This document shows, one piece after another, positions 11,901-24,932 of a stretch of 64,000 nucleotides of DNA. The stretch comes from Eukaryota sp. TZLM1-RC (lineage: Eukaryota; Metamonada: BaSk clade). The notes below the pieces were generated by a model. That model was not told the DNA's origin and ran no database searches. It worked only from the letters and a program-made list of their open reading frames with translations. The stretch is from NCBI GenBank assembly GCA_040285825.1, contig JAUPSS010000001.1:3534001-3598000 (forward strand). The letters are read 5' to 3'. Positions within the stretch are counted from its first letter, which is position 1; the number at the start of each line of letters is the position of its first letter. The translations under genes were made by a program, and so were the position numbers.

Positions 11901-13523
11901 ATAAATGGCTTTTCAACATTCCTGGTTCTACATCCAATAAATCAGCAAAAAATTCTGTTCTCAATGAATTAAAAGAACGACAAAAATCTAATGCTATGGA
12001 AGGAGCACAAGATCTCAAAATGTGGGTTATTCTCCCAGTGTAGCAAATTTTAAGCAATATAATATAGTTTGACAAGGATCTTAGTTTTATTGCTGAATGT
12101 GACATTGAGAAACACATCAAATTTTTTATTTTAAAAATTTGTTATTCTGGAAAAATTCACTCATATTTTAAGGTCAACTCCCCTTCGGTATCTCTCAATT
12201 TTTGCAGATCTTTTTAACAAACTTCGAGTCAAATTTTTTTCTTCTTTATTAGAAGTAAATGAATCTTTAATTCGAAGTCATGTATTTTGTTCAGCAGATT
12301 TGGGTGGAATTGGATTCACCAAATCTTCGATTCTGTGTAAAGCAGCATTTTTGGGAGGTGGTAAAATTTTGTTTTTGAATTTTTCCAAAGGTTCCCTTTT
12401 GATGTTCATCTGATCAATGGTGAATCAAATTTTTACTTGAATCAACTGCAATTTGAATTAGAAAATTTGCCTAGTGATATCTGGATTCAGTGTTTTCCTC
12501 AAAATGTTCAAGAAATTCCCACTCGATCACTTCCAAATTTACGTTTTTGCTTGAAAAAGCTTCAGCACCATCTGGTTAAATTATATGAAGGCTTGGATTA
12601 TGAAGTAAGACTTGGCTTGGCCAAAACTAAAAATCCCGCTTTCGGTAATTTTTTAAAGGATATTCGTCATAGTTCAGCTGCTGCTTTAGTAACTCAAGTT
12701 CCCTCTGTTTATGGACTTTTGTTAAAAGACAATGAATGGCTTCTAAACATGCGTTTTCGTTGTTTTCTGTGGCCAAACAATTTGCCCAATCATTTAACTT
12801 GTAAATGTGGTAAACCTCTTTTGTTTACTCATCTTTTGAACTGTAAACATTTCATTACGTTTAGAAGTAAAGTGCATAATAACGTCAGGGACCAAATTTA
12901 TGTAATGTGCAAATCATATCGTGTAGATTCCTTTTTAGAACCGCTGTTATCAATATTAATTCTTGATGATCCCAATATTGATAGTACGCGTTACAACAGA
13001 GCTTCTATGGGTCTGACTAGAGGTGATCTAGTTGTTCCTGGTTTAAATGGTAGTTTTACTATTTTGGACGCCATGTCTATTGACCCTTGTAATTCCTCTA
13101 ACGAACATTTCATTAACTCGGATGTAAATAATCCTCTTCTTGCAGGCGAAAAATATAAAATTGCTAAATATGCGAAACCCATTTCCTCGGTTAATGAAAA
13201 TTCTCATGCCCAATATAATTTATGTCCATTTGTTTTTTCTTTGCTTGGATCTCTAGGTAAGGCTGCTATGGCTTTCCTGGAGGATTTTGTTGTAGTTGTA
13301 AAGGAAAGAACTGGAAGAATTTTCAATCGTGTTTACTGGCAAAACAGGATTGTATTTTTCTATTTTTAAGGGAATGGTAACACTAATTTCTGATTCACTA
13401 TCTTCTTTTGGGAAATTTTCTGAATCTTTAGCGATTAATTGTTTTGATGTAGGGGAGGCAGGTTTTGAGGATGTGGAGTTTTTATTGTGTATTTCATATT
13501 TGTTGTTGAATAAAAAGTTTTAG
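8813..13523 (+). pseudogene. Family D polyprotein (zinc knuckle, RT, RLE), several frameshifts, split by A
   Basis: The start ATG is at 8813. The open frame runs to about 9304, but the CCHC knuckle CSKCGKVGHNIRKC is in another frame at 9034-9075, so an indel precedes it. Further pieces are the zinc ribbon (near 9270-9350), the RT block with KGKAAGPSGISFDLLK (about 9777-9824), GVKQGDPLGP (about 10322-10350) and YMDD (about 10429-10440). The sequence is then split at 10695. After 12075 come LGGIGFTKSS, the zinc motif CKCGKPLLFTHLLNC and the RLE core RGD...D. Extra T bases near 13360 and 13480 shift the frame and remove the normal stop. Confidence 0.85.
10695..12065 (-). mobile_element. Family A 5'-truncated insertion in D
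   Basis: The target duplication agtttgaca is at 10686-10694 and 12066-12074, and the uninterrupted D at 39.75 kb confirms the empty site. The insert carries T-run, 3' UTR and the A protein from the RT thumb to the end. About nine bases at the 5' junction (atataatat) match neither A nor D and look like filler. Frameshifts lie near 10940, 11155 and 11325. Confidence 0.95.
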
Positions 13524-13540
13524 AAAAAAAAAATTAAAAA

Positions 13541-16500
13541 AAAAATCCCTAACTTACAATTTTTGTAGACAATTTAACAAAATACGTACCCAATTTTTGG
13601 CTTATTTAATGTCTGTTGATCCATCAATTTTGAAAAATCATATTGTTTCTGATGTTCAACTTGGCGGTGTTGGATTCAATTCATCAAAATATTTGACCAA
13701 AGCTGCATTTATTGGTGGTGGAAAAATTTTGTATTTGAATTCTCTAGAAGATATCCTTTTGCCGAAAATCTTCTTGAAAATACAAATAGCATATTCCTGG
13801 ATAACTTAAGAGAAGAAATATCCAGTTTATCTCCCGACTTATGGCAATCATGTTTCCCCATATCCATTCAAGAAATTCCAGACAGAAGTTTATATTCATT
13901 AAAATTTGCGTTGAAAAAGCTCCAACGACATCTCTTGAAAAATTTTGAAAACAAGGATTTTATTGTTCGACTTAGCACGGCTAAGAAAGAAAAATCCTGC
14001 TTTTGCCAATTTTTTTGATTGATTTGAAGGACAGTTCATCTGCAGTTTTGATAAATCAAATTCCCCAGATTTATGGTCTATTTTTGAATGACGACCAATG
14101 GACCACTGCTATGAGAATGCGTTGTTATTTATGGCCTTGTAATTTGCCCAATGATTTGTTTTGTAAATGTGGAGCTGGTTTGACATTATCACATTTATTT
14201 AATTGTAATTTTTTTTAAAAAAAAAATTAATTTTATTCTAAACCTATAAATCAACATCTAAAAAAATCCATCTCTCCCAAAACAAAAACACTAGATGCAA
14301 CTCTCTCATAGTGAGATCCAAGAGAAAGCAAAGCATCAGAAACCATCATCAACATCCCCTTAAAAATAGAAAACACAATTCTATTTTGCCAAAACAATCT
14401 GTTGAAATTTCTGCCAGTTCTTCTCTTTACAATCATTTCAAAATCATCCAAAAAACGTAAAGCAGTTGGTGCAAGTGAACCAAAAAGGGAAAATACAAAT
14501 GGATACAAATTGTATTTTTGCATGCTGTAGACTGGCCAATTTGGACAAAGGTTCATTGTATTTTTTTGAATTTAAAATTTTCAGCATTTGAAAGGGGATT
14601 ATGAATTTCAGAATTAACAAGCCTTTCATTTGAGGCATTACAAGGATCAACAGACATTACATCCAATAAAATAAAGCTTCCATCTAATCCAGGTTATATG
14701 ACATCACCTCTATTATTCTTATGAAAATCATTTTCAGCATCAAACAGATTTGACAACAGAGGTTCCAAGAAGGATTCAATTCTATGAGATTTACACATAC
14801 AATATAACTGGTCTCTTACAGCATCATGAACCTTGCTTCTAAAAGTAATAAAATGTTTACAATTTAACAAATGAGTAGTTGTAATTTCTCGAGAACATTT
14901 ACAAATTAAATTATGAGGTAAATTATCAGGCCAGATAAAGGAACGAAATCTCATATTCAGAGTCCAAGCAGAATCGGATAAGAGAGTACCATATACTTGC
15001 GGAATTGTTGTTACTAAGGCAGAAGAAGTACTGTCACACATATCTTGTAAAAGATTTGCAAAAGCGGGATTCTTTTTCTTGGCCAAGCCAAGTCTAACAT
15101 CAAAATCCAAGCTTTCAAAAATCTTTGACAATTTTTGTTGAAGCTTTTTACAGCAAAACTGTAAATTAAATAGAGATCGGTTTGGAATTTCTTGAATTGA
15201 TTGAGGAAGGCATTTGGTCCAAATTTGTGGCGGTAATTTTTCAAGTTCACAAGATAACTTATACAAATAGGGACTACAATTGGGGACTAACAGATGGGAA
15301 TCATCAGGAAATCTACGAGAAAATTCATAAATAAAATTTTTGCCACCACCCAAGAATGCTGATTGACACAAAATTGAAGATTTAGTAAATCCAATACCCC
15401 CCAAATTTGCTGAAGAAAATAAATGGCTTTTCAACATTCCTGGTTCTACATCCAATAAATCAGCAAAAAATTCTGTTCTCAATGAATTAAAAGAACGACA
15501 AAAATCTAATGCTATGGAAGGAGCACAAGATCTCAAAATGTGGGTTATTCTCCCAGTGTAGCAAATTTTAAGCATAAAAAATTTAATATGCTTTTCTATA
15601 TCTAAAGAAGAAATTGAATCAAGTTCAATTTTCATTTTTTCCAAAATAACTTGCAATTCATTCTGAATTTGAGGCACATTTCCTAACCAACAACCAAGGA
15701 ACTTAAAAGCATCACTACTATAATTAGTAAAAGGGACAATAGAATCGTTTATCACGAGGTCTTGAGCAGAAGAGCCAATCAGAAGGCATTTGCTGGCATT
15801 AAGATGAAGCCCAATATTTTCATATGAATCGGCAATTTCTTGAGCAACCAATTCTAGTAAATCAAATGAACCAATCAAGGATATATCATCCATATAAGCA
15901 ACTATTTTTATATATCCATATAAGCAACTATTTTTAATTGTAATAGATATATTTCCTATCGTTCTACGTTGCATGATGCAGTTAGAGATCAAATCCATGC
16001 AATGTGTAATTCCTATCATATTGAATCTTTTGTAGAACCTTTGTTGAGGTCTCATGATATAAATGAAAGCGTAAGAAATTCAGAATATGGAAAACGACGT
16101 GCTGATGTTGTTGCGCCCTCGTTTGATGATGTCATGAATGTTGTTGATGTCGTAACAGTGGATGTTTGCAAGAAAAATGCCTTGAAAAATGCTCAATCCG
16201 AAGTATCCCCCCTTGATGACTCCGAATTGTACAAACGGAAAAAGTATGCAAATCCTTTAAAAGAATTGAAACATGTTCGCCATGTAGATTACCAAATTTG
16301 CCCATTTGCTATATCGTTGTATGGTCGTCTTGGAAAAACTGCTTTGAATTTTATTGATGATTTTGAAAATCTTGTGAAAAAAAGAATGAATAAGCGTTTT
16401 GATCGTCGCTTGTGGCTAAATCGTATTGTTTTTACTATTTTCAAATCAATTCCTAAAATGATTTCGAAAGCTTTAATGTCAGTCAGTGCACATTATGAAA

Positions 16501-16600
16501 ACATTGCTGCTGTAAGGTTTGATGGTGTGGAAGCTTGTTTTGAAGATATTGACTTTTAGACTGTGGTTTTGAAAATAAATTAAAAGTATTTTAAAAAAAA
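13541..16600 (+). mobile_element. Family B 5'-truncated copy, split by A
   Basis: It begins at the codons for LTYNFCRQFN directly after the A runs ending the D copy. It runs to 14209, resumes at 15945 and ends with B stop, AATAAATT and poly(A) at about 16600. The second part (15969-16559) is open to the stop and includes the RLE core KRRADVVAPSF...D. The first part is frameshifted near 13725 and 13990. Confidence 0.9.
14210..15932 (-). mobile_element. Family A insertion in B, with duplicated 5' end
   Basis: The 12 bp target duplication tttaattgtaat is at 14198-14209 and 15933-15944. The copy starts in the RT near YMDD. Its frame is open from the 5' end to a nonsense TAA at about 14695, just after RGDVI of the RLE core, so its endonuclease would be truncated. 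The last 22 bp of A at the 5' end are repeated (15889-15910 and 15915-15936). Confidence 0.93.
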
Positions 16601-17022
16601 GATATTGTGGAACTTCCTTCAAGAAGCTTGCTCTCCTTACCATTGACTTTTGCAAAATTGCAGAAAAAAATTTTGAAAGTTTTAGAAAACTTGGATTATA
16701 TTGTACGTCTTAGCTTGGCTAAGGAAAAAAATCCCGTTTTTGCAAACTTTTTGATTGATCTTGAAGACAGTTGCTCAAGTTGCTTAATCTCCCAAATTCC
16801 CAACATTTACGGCCTTCTACTTAATGATCACCAATGGACCACTGCAATGAGATGGAGATGTTTTCTATGGCCTTGTTCATTGCCAAATGATTTAATTTGT
16901 CGCTGCAAGAGTGTTGTTACGCTTTCCCATATTTTAAACTGTAAGTATTTCATAACTTATCGCTCACTTGTTCATGACTCAGTTCGTGATCAATTATATG
17001 CCATGTGCAAAAGTTTCAATAT

Positions 17023-19399
17023 TTTTTTTTAAAATTTAATTTTATTCTAAACCTATAAATTTTTTTTTTTTAAAATTTAATTTTATTCTAAACCTATAAA
17101 TCAACATCTAAAAAAATCCATCTCTCCCAAAACAAAAACACTAGATGCAACTCTCTCATAGTGAGATCCAAGAGAAAGCAAAGCATCAGAAACCATCTTC
17201 AACATCCCCTTAAAAATAGAAAACACAATTCTATTTTGCCAAAACAATCTGTTGAAATTTCTGCCAGTTCTTCTCTTTACAATCATTTCAAAATCATCCA
17301 AAAAACGTAAAGCAGTTGGTGCAAGTGAACCAAAAAGGGAAAATACAAATGGATACAAATTGTATTTTGCATGCTGTAGACTGGCCAATTTGGACAAAGG
17401 TTCATTGTATTTTTTTGAATTTAAAATTTTCAGCATTTGAAAGGGGATTATGAATTTCAGAATTAACAAGCCTTTCATTTGAGGCATTACAAGGATCAAC
17501 AGACATTACATCCAATAAAATGAAGCTTCCATCTAATCCAGGTAATATGACATCACCTCTATTATTCTTATGAAAATCATTTTCAGCATCAAACAGATTT
17601 GACAACAAAGGTTCCAAGAAGGATTCAATTCTATGAGATTTACACATACAATATAACTGGTCTCTTACAGCATCATGAACCTTGCTTCTAAAAAGTAATA
17701 AAATGTTTACAATTTAACAAATGAGTAGTTGTAATTTCTCGAGAACATTTACAAATTAAATTATGAGGTAAATTATCAGGCCAGATAAAGGAACGAAATC
17801 TCATATTCAGAGTCCAAGCAGAATCGGATAAGAGAGTACCATAAACTTGTGGAATTGTTGTTACTAAGGCAGAAGAAGTACTGTCACACATATCTTGTAA
17901 AAGATTTGCAAAAGCGGGATTCTTTTTCTTGGCCAAGCCAAGTCTAACATCAAAATCCAAGCTTTCAAAAATCTTTGACAATTTTTGTTGAAGCTTTTTA
18001 CAGCAAAACTGTAAATTAAATAGAGATCGGTTGGGAATTTCTTGAATTGATTGAGGAAAACATTTGGTCCAAATTTGTGGCGGTAATTTTTCAAGTTCAC
18101 AAGATAACTCATACAAATAGGGACTACAATTGGGGACTAACAGATGAGAATCATCAGGAAATCTACGAGAAAATTCATAAATAAAATTTTGCCACCACCC
18201 AAGAATGCTGATTGACACAAAATTGAAGATTTAGTAAATCCAATACCCCCAAATTTGCTGAAGAAAATAAATGGCTTTTCAACATTCCTGGTTCTACATC
18301 CAATAAATCAGCAAAAAAATTCTGTTCTCAATGAATTAAAAGAACGACAAAAAATCTAATGGTATGGAAGGAGCACAAGATCTCAAAATGTGGGTTATTC
18401 TCCCAGTGTAGCAAATTTTAAGCATAAAAAAATTTAATATGCTTTTCTATATCTAAAGAAGAAATTGAATCAAGTTCAATTTTCATTTTTCCAAAATAAC
18501 TTGCAATTCATTCTGAATTTGAGGCACATTTCCTAACCAACAACCAAGGAACTTAAAAGCATCACTACTATAATTAGTAAAAGGGACAATAGAATCGTTT
18601 ATCACGAGGTCTTGAGCAGAAGAGCCAATCAGAAGGCATTTGCTGGCATTAAGATGAAGCCCAATATTTTCATATGAATCGGCAATTTCTTGAGCAACCA
18701 ATTCTAGTAAATCAAATGAACCAATCAAGGATATATCATCCATATAAGCAACTATTTTTATAGAAGGGTATTTTTGCTTAATGATATTTAAAGTTTTGTG
18801 AATAGCCAAACAAAACAATAATGGACCTAAAGGGTCACCTTGCTTCACACCAGAAACCTATAAATCAACATCTAAAAAATCCATCTCTCCCAAAACAAAA
18901 ACACTAGATGCAACTCTCTCATAGTGAGATCCAAGAGAAAGCAAAGCATCAGAAACCATCTTCAACATCCCCTTAAAAATAGAAAACACAATTCTATTTT
19001 GCCAAAACAATCTGTTGAAATTTCTGCCAGTTCTTCTCTTTACAATCATTTCAAAATCATCCAAAAAACGTAAAGCAGCTGGTGCAAGTGAACCAAAAAG
19101 GGAAAATACAAATGGATACAAATTGTATTTTGCATGCTGTAGACTGGCCAATTTGGACAAAGGTTCATTGTATTTTTTGAATTTAAAATTTTCAGCATTT
19201 GAAAGGGGATTATGAATTTCAGAATTAACAAGCCTTTCATTTGAGGCATTACAAGGATCAACAGACATTACATCCAATAAAATGAAGCTTCCATCTAATC
19301 CAGGTAATATGACATCACCTCTATTATTCTTATGAAAATCATTTTCAGCATCAAACAGATTTGACAACAAAGGTTCCAAGAAGGATTCAATTCTATGAG
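17023..19399 (-). mobile_element. Family A insertion in C, itself split by a second A
   Basis: The target duplication aagtttcaatat lies at 17011-17022 and 19400-19411, matching the empty site in the C copy near 7945. Only the tail and 3' UTR (17023-17060) lie left of the inner A. The rest, encoding the last 170 or so residues with the RLE core, is at 18866-19399. Confidence 0.93.
17061..18853 (-). mobile_element. Inner family A insertion in the 3' UTR of another A
   Basis: The insertion lies across the stop codon region of the outer A, with the 12 bp duplication aaacctataaat at 17049-17060 and 18854-18865. It begins in the RT at VKQGDPLGP and is frameshifted. Runs at 18186 (one base short) and 18312 (one base long) form the paired pattern described under findings. 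Confidence 0.93.
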
Positions 19400-21255
19400 A
19401 AGTTTCAATATAGAGGCATTTATTGAGCCACTAGTACGTAAGCTGTCTTCAGATCAAACTGATGATTCCTTTGGTAAAAGAAGGGCAGATTTAGTAGCTC
19501 CAGGGATCGATGGTGTTCTCAATGTTGTAGACGTTGTCTCAGTGGAAGTTTGCAAAAATTCTGCTGCTCGTTTAGTGTATTCCGCTGACTCGCCGTTATC
19601 TAACGCCGAAAAAAAGAAGATAAAAAAATATGAAGAACCTTTGGCACAGTTAGGTAGAGTGGAACATGTGAAATATCAGTTTGTGCCGTTTGCAATTTCT
19701 CTTTTTGGCAATATTGGACCTTCAGGCTTGCACTTTTTGGAAAATTTTAAAAAAGTGTTACTGAATAGGTCTGGTAAAACAATGAACTCCACTTTCTGGT
19801 TAAATAGAATTGTTTTCTGCATTTTCAAGTCTATTCCAACAATGATTTCAAAGGCACTTTTAGCTATTGGTGTAGAATATGAACGTAATGCTGTGAGTAG
19901 GTTCAGTAATTTTTTTTTGAAAAATTTTAATTTATTATTAAACTACAGTCTAAAAGTCAATATCTTCAAAACAAGCTTCCACACCATCAAACCTCACAAC
20001 AGCAATTTCTTCGTAATGTGCACTGACAGACATCAAAGCTTTCGAAATCATTTTAGGAATTGATTTGAAAATAGTAAAAACAATACGATTTAGCCACAAG
20101 CGACGATCAAAACGCTTATTCATTCTTCTTTTCACAAGATTTTCAAAATCATCAATAAAATTCATAGCAGTTTTTCCAAGACGACCATACAACGATATAG
20201 CAAATGGGCAAATTTGGTAATCTACATGGCGAACAAAGCCTCTACATTTTTGAATCCTCATCAATTTGGAATCAAAACAATTGATGGTGTTTCTGTTGCT
20301 GCTATTGCCTCTGATACCTTTTTTAATGCAGAGGAAAATAATTTTATTTTTAATCTCGACTTTAAAAATGCTTTTAATTCTGTAAAGCGAGAAGCAATTT
20401 TTGAAGTTATTAAATCTGATTTTCCTGAGCTATCGAGTTTTTTCTACCATTTTTATGGGAAAGAATCAGATTTAATTTTTAATTCATTTGGTCTTAAATC
20501 ATCTTCTGGAGTGAAGCAGGGAGATCCTTTAGGCCCATTATTGTTTTGTTTAGCTATTCACAAAACTTTAAATATCATTAAGCAAAAATACCCTTCTATA
20601 AAAATAGTTGCTTATATGGATGATATATCCTTGATTGGTTCATTTGATTTACCAGAATTGGTTGCTCAAGAAATTGCCGATTCATATGAAAATATTGGGC
20701 TTCATCTTAATGCCAGCAAATGCCTTCTGATTGGCTCTTCTGCTCAAGACCTCGTGATAAACGATTCTATTGTCCCTTTTACTAATTATAGTAGTGATGC
20801 TTTTAAGTTCCTTGGTTGTTGGTTAGGAAATGTGCCTCAAATTCAGAATGAATTGCAAGTTATTTTGGAAAAAATGAAAATTGAACTTGATTCAATTTCT
20901 TCTTTAGATATAGAAAAGCATATTAAATTTTTCATGCTTAAAATTTGCTACACTGGAAGAATAACCCACATTTTGAGATCTTGTGCTCCTTCCATAGCAT
21001 TAGATTTTTGTCGTTCTTTTAATTCATTGAGAACAGAATTTTTTGCTGATTTATTGGATGTAGAACCACGAATGTTGAAAAGCCATTTATTTTCTTCAGC
21101 AAATTTGGGTGGTATTGGTTTTACTAAATCTTCAATTTTGTGTCAATCAGCATTCTTGGGTGGTGGCAAAAATTTTATTTATGAATTTTCTCGTAGATTT
21201 CCTGATGATTCTCATCTTTTAGTCCCCAATTGTAGTCCCTATTTGTATGAGTTAT

Positions 21256-24200
21256 TTTTTTTTTTAAAATTTAATTTTATTCTAAACCTATAAATCAACA
21301 TCTAAAAAATCCATCTCTCCCAAAACAAAAACACTAGATGCAACTCTCTCATAGTGAGATCCAAGAGAAAGCAAAGCATCAGAAACCATCTTCAACATCC
21401 CCTTAAAAATAGAAAACACAATTCTATTTTGCCAAAACAATCTGTTGAAATTTCTGCCAGTTCTTCTCTTTACAATCATTTCAAAATCATCCAAAAAACG
21501 TAAAGCAGTTGGTGCAAGTGAACCAAAAAGGGAAAATACAAATGGATACAAATTGTATTTTTGCATGCTGTAGACTGGCCAATTTGGACAAAGGTTCATT
21601 GTATTTTTTTGAATTTAAAATTTTCAGCATTTGAAAGGGGATTATGAATTTCAGAATTAACAAGCCTTTCATTTGAGGCATTACAAAGATCAACAGACAT
21701 TACATCCAATAAAATGAAGCTTCCATCTAATCCAGGTAATATGACATCACCTCTATTATTCTTATGAAAATCATTTTCAGCATCAAACAGATTTGACAAC
21801 AAAGGTTCCAAGAAGGATTCAATTCTATGAGATTTACACATACAATATAACTGGTCTCTTACAGCATCATGAACCTTGCTTCTAAAAGTAATAAAATGTT
21901 TACAATTTAACAAATGAGTAGTTGTAATTTCTCGAGAACATTTACAAATTAAATTATGAGGTAAATTATCAGGCCAGATAAAGGAACGAAATCTCATATT
22001 CAGAGTCCAAGCAGAATCGGATAAGAGAGTACCATAAACTTGTGGAATTGTTGTTACTAAGGCAGAAGAAGTACTGTCACACATATCTTGTAAAAGATTT
22101 GCAAAAGCGGGATTCTTTTTCTTGGCCAAGCCAAGTCTAACATCAAAATCCAAGCTTTCAAAAATCTTTGACAATTTTTGTTGAAGCTTTTTACAGCAAA
22201 ACTGTAAATTAAATAGAGATCGGTTTGGAATTTCTTGAATTGATTGAGGAAAACATTTGGTCCAAATTTGTGGCGGTAATTTTTTTCAAGTTCACAAGAT
22301 AACTCATACAAATAGGGACTACAATTGGGGACTAACAGATGAGAATCATCAGGAAATCTACGAGAAAATTCATAAATAAAATTTTGCCACCACCCAAGAA
22401 TGCTGATTGACACAAAATTGAAGATTTAGTAAAACCAATACCACCCAAATTTGCTGAAGAAAATAAATGGCTTTTCAACATTCCTGGTTCTACATCCAAT
22501 AAATCAGCAAAAAAATTCTGTTCTCAATGAATTAAAAGAACGACAAAAATCTAATGCTATGGAAGGAGCACAAGATCTCAAAATGTGGGTTATTCTCCCA
22601 GTGTAGCAAATTTTAAGCATGAAAAATTTAATATGCTTTTCTATATCTAAAGAAGAAATTGAATCAAGTTCAATTTTCATTTTTTCCAAAATACCTTGCA
22701 ATTCATTCTGAATTTGAGGCACATTTCCTAACCAACAACCAAGGAACTTAAAAGCATCACTACTATAATTAGTAAAAGGGACAATAGAATCGTTTATCAC
22801 GAGGTCTTGAGCAGAAGAGCCAATCAGAAGGCATTTGCTGGCATTAAGATGAAGCCCAATATTTTCATATGAATCGGCAATTTCTTGAGCAACCAATTCT
22901 AGTAAATCAAATGAACCAATCAAGGATATATCATCCATATAAGCAACTATTTTTATAGAAGGGTATTTTTGCTTAATGATATTTAAAGTTTTGTGAATAG
23001 CTAAACAAAACAATAATGGGCCTAAAGGATCTCCCTGCTTCACTCCAGAAGATGATTTAAGACCAAATGAATTAAAAATTAAATCTGATTCTTTCCCATA
23101 AAAATGGTAGAAAAAAACTCGATAGCTCAGGAAAATCAGATTTAATAACTTCAAAAATTGCTTCTCGCTTTACAGAATTAAAAGCATTTTTAAAGTCGAG
23201 ATTAAAAATAAAATTATTTTCCTCTGCATTAAAAAAGGTATCAGAGGCAATAGCAGCAACAGAAGCACCATCAATTGTTTTGATTCCAAATTGATGAGGA
23301 TTCAAAAATGTATAAGCTTTGTCTTTGACACGATCGAAGACAATTGATGCTAGCAAACGAGAAAGAGATTCACCAACAGCAATTGGGCGTATTCCATCAG
23401 GTTTGATTCCGTTTCCAGGCTTTACTAAAGCAATCAGACGTGCTGCGAGTAATTCAAATGGAGGATTAATTTTCAAAACAATCAATTGTTGAAAATTTTT
23501 TTTTTTAAAAACTGGAATATTTATTGAGATAAAAATAACCATCTAGAATTCAATATCCTCCAAACAAGCGTCACTATTACTGAACCTACTCACAGCATTA
23601 CGTTCATATTCTACACCAATAGCTAAAAGTGCCTTTGAAATCATTGTTGGAATAGACTTGAAAATGCAAAAAACAATTCTATTTAACCAGAAAGTGGAGT
23701 TCATTGTTTTACCAGACCTATTCAGTAACACTTTTTTAAAATTTTCCAAATAGTGCAAGCCTGAAGGTCCAATATTGCCAAAAAGAGAAATTGCAAACGG
23801 CACAAACTGATATTTCACATGTTCCACTCTACCTAACTGTGCCAAAGGTTCTTCATATTTTTTTATCTTCTTTTTTTCGGCGTTAGATAACGGCGAGTCA
23901 GCGGAATACACTAAACGAGCAGCAGAATTTTTGCAAACATCCACTGAGACAACGTCTACAACATTGAGAACACCATCGATCCCTGGAGCTACTAAATCTG
24001 CCCTTCTTTTACCAAAGGAATCATCAGTTTGATCTGAAGACAGCTTACGTACTAGTGGCTCAATAAATGCCTCTATATTGAAACTTTTGCACATGGCATA
24101 TAATTGATCACGAACTGAGTCATGAACAAGTGAGCGATAAGTTATGAAATACTTACAGTTTAAAATATGGGAAAGCGTAACAACACTCTTGCAGCGACAA

Positions 24201-24932
24201 ATTAAATCATTTGGCAATGAGCAAGGCCATAGAAAACATCTCAATCTCATTGCAGTGGTCCATTGGTGATCATTAAGTAGAAGGCCGTAAATGTTGGGAA
24301 TTTGGGAGATTAAGCAATTGTTGAAAATAGTGGGCTAGATCATCAGCAATTTCGGGAGCACTGGAACATGCTATTTTTAAGAGATCAAAAGAAATTCCAG
24401 ATGGGCCTGCTGCTTTCCCCTTTGGCAATTTCTGAATAGCTTTAAGAACTTCAATTGCAGTAATAGGATTTTCAATCCAAAAAGGACACACTTCAGGCTT
24501 GCTGCACTTGAAATTTTCTTGAGGATGCAACTTTTGAAGTTTTTCAAGGGTATCAGAGTTTGCATCAGCCAAAGAAGAGGAAAACAAAGACTGCTTTGCG
24601 GCACCATAACGACCACGTAAGCACAATTTACGGCAAATTTTTGATTTTACAATTTTTCTATTTCCAAATTTTTTCTTAAAACAATTTTTGTTTTTTCTAG
24701 CAAAATATTTCCAGAAGGATGAAATATTCCACTTATTATTTTTCAATTCAGAAGTAAAATTTCTCATTTCCATTGAGAAGGGGATTGTGCTGGCGGGACT
24801 TATTTCTACTGGGATCCGGATCGGGGGTCTTACGGTATCAACGGCTTTACAATTCGTACAAAACAGAAGTTTTCGACCATTTCGTGAATCTGCAACATCT
24901 TTTTTGCAAAATGGACAACAAAAATTACTGTT
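21256..24932 (-). mobile_element. Family A nearly full-length antisense copy, split by C
   Basis: The 16 bp target duplication tatttgtatgagttat is at 21240-21255 and 24933-24948. The pieces 21256-23496 and 24329-24932 give 2.85 kb, reaching into the N-terminal zinc ribbon. Frameshifts occur near 21560, 22280, 22382, 22508 and 23106. The RT block reads KGKAAGPSGISFDLLK near 24370-24420. Confidence 0.93.
23497..24314 (-). mobile_element. Family C insertion at the deepest nesting level
   Basis: The 14 bp duplication caattgttgaaaat is at 23483-23496 and 24315-24328. The insert encodes the C-terminal 250 or so residues of C without interruption: zinc motif CRCKSVVTLSHILNC, RLE core KRRAD...D and end CLEDIEF. 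It is a clean, young-looking copy. Confidence 0.94.

Larger units (their letters stand above)
8722..13540 (+). mobile_element. Full-length family D LINE, interrupted by A
   Basis: The 5' end has CTCCCTCC at 8736-8743, and the 3' end has GAATAAAAAG and A runs near 13510-13540. Removing the A insertion (10695-12065 plus one 9 bp repeat) leaves about 3.4 kb, the length of the other full elements. It is the only full-length D here. It abuts the A-rich tail of the B copy on its left and a 5'-truncated B on its right. Confidence 0.9.

Noticed and set aside
19015-19215. Short ORFs on the strand opposite the LINE protein, found in nearly every A copy
   Set aside because: They recur only because the A sequence recurs, vary with frameshifts and show no recognisable domain; they are antisense shadows of the RLE region.
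17023-19399. LTR retrotransposon with direct repeats at both ends
   Set aside because: The repeated ends are two 3' ends of family A created by an A insertion within the 3' UTR of another A; no gag, protease or integrase is present.
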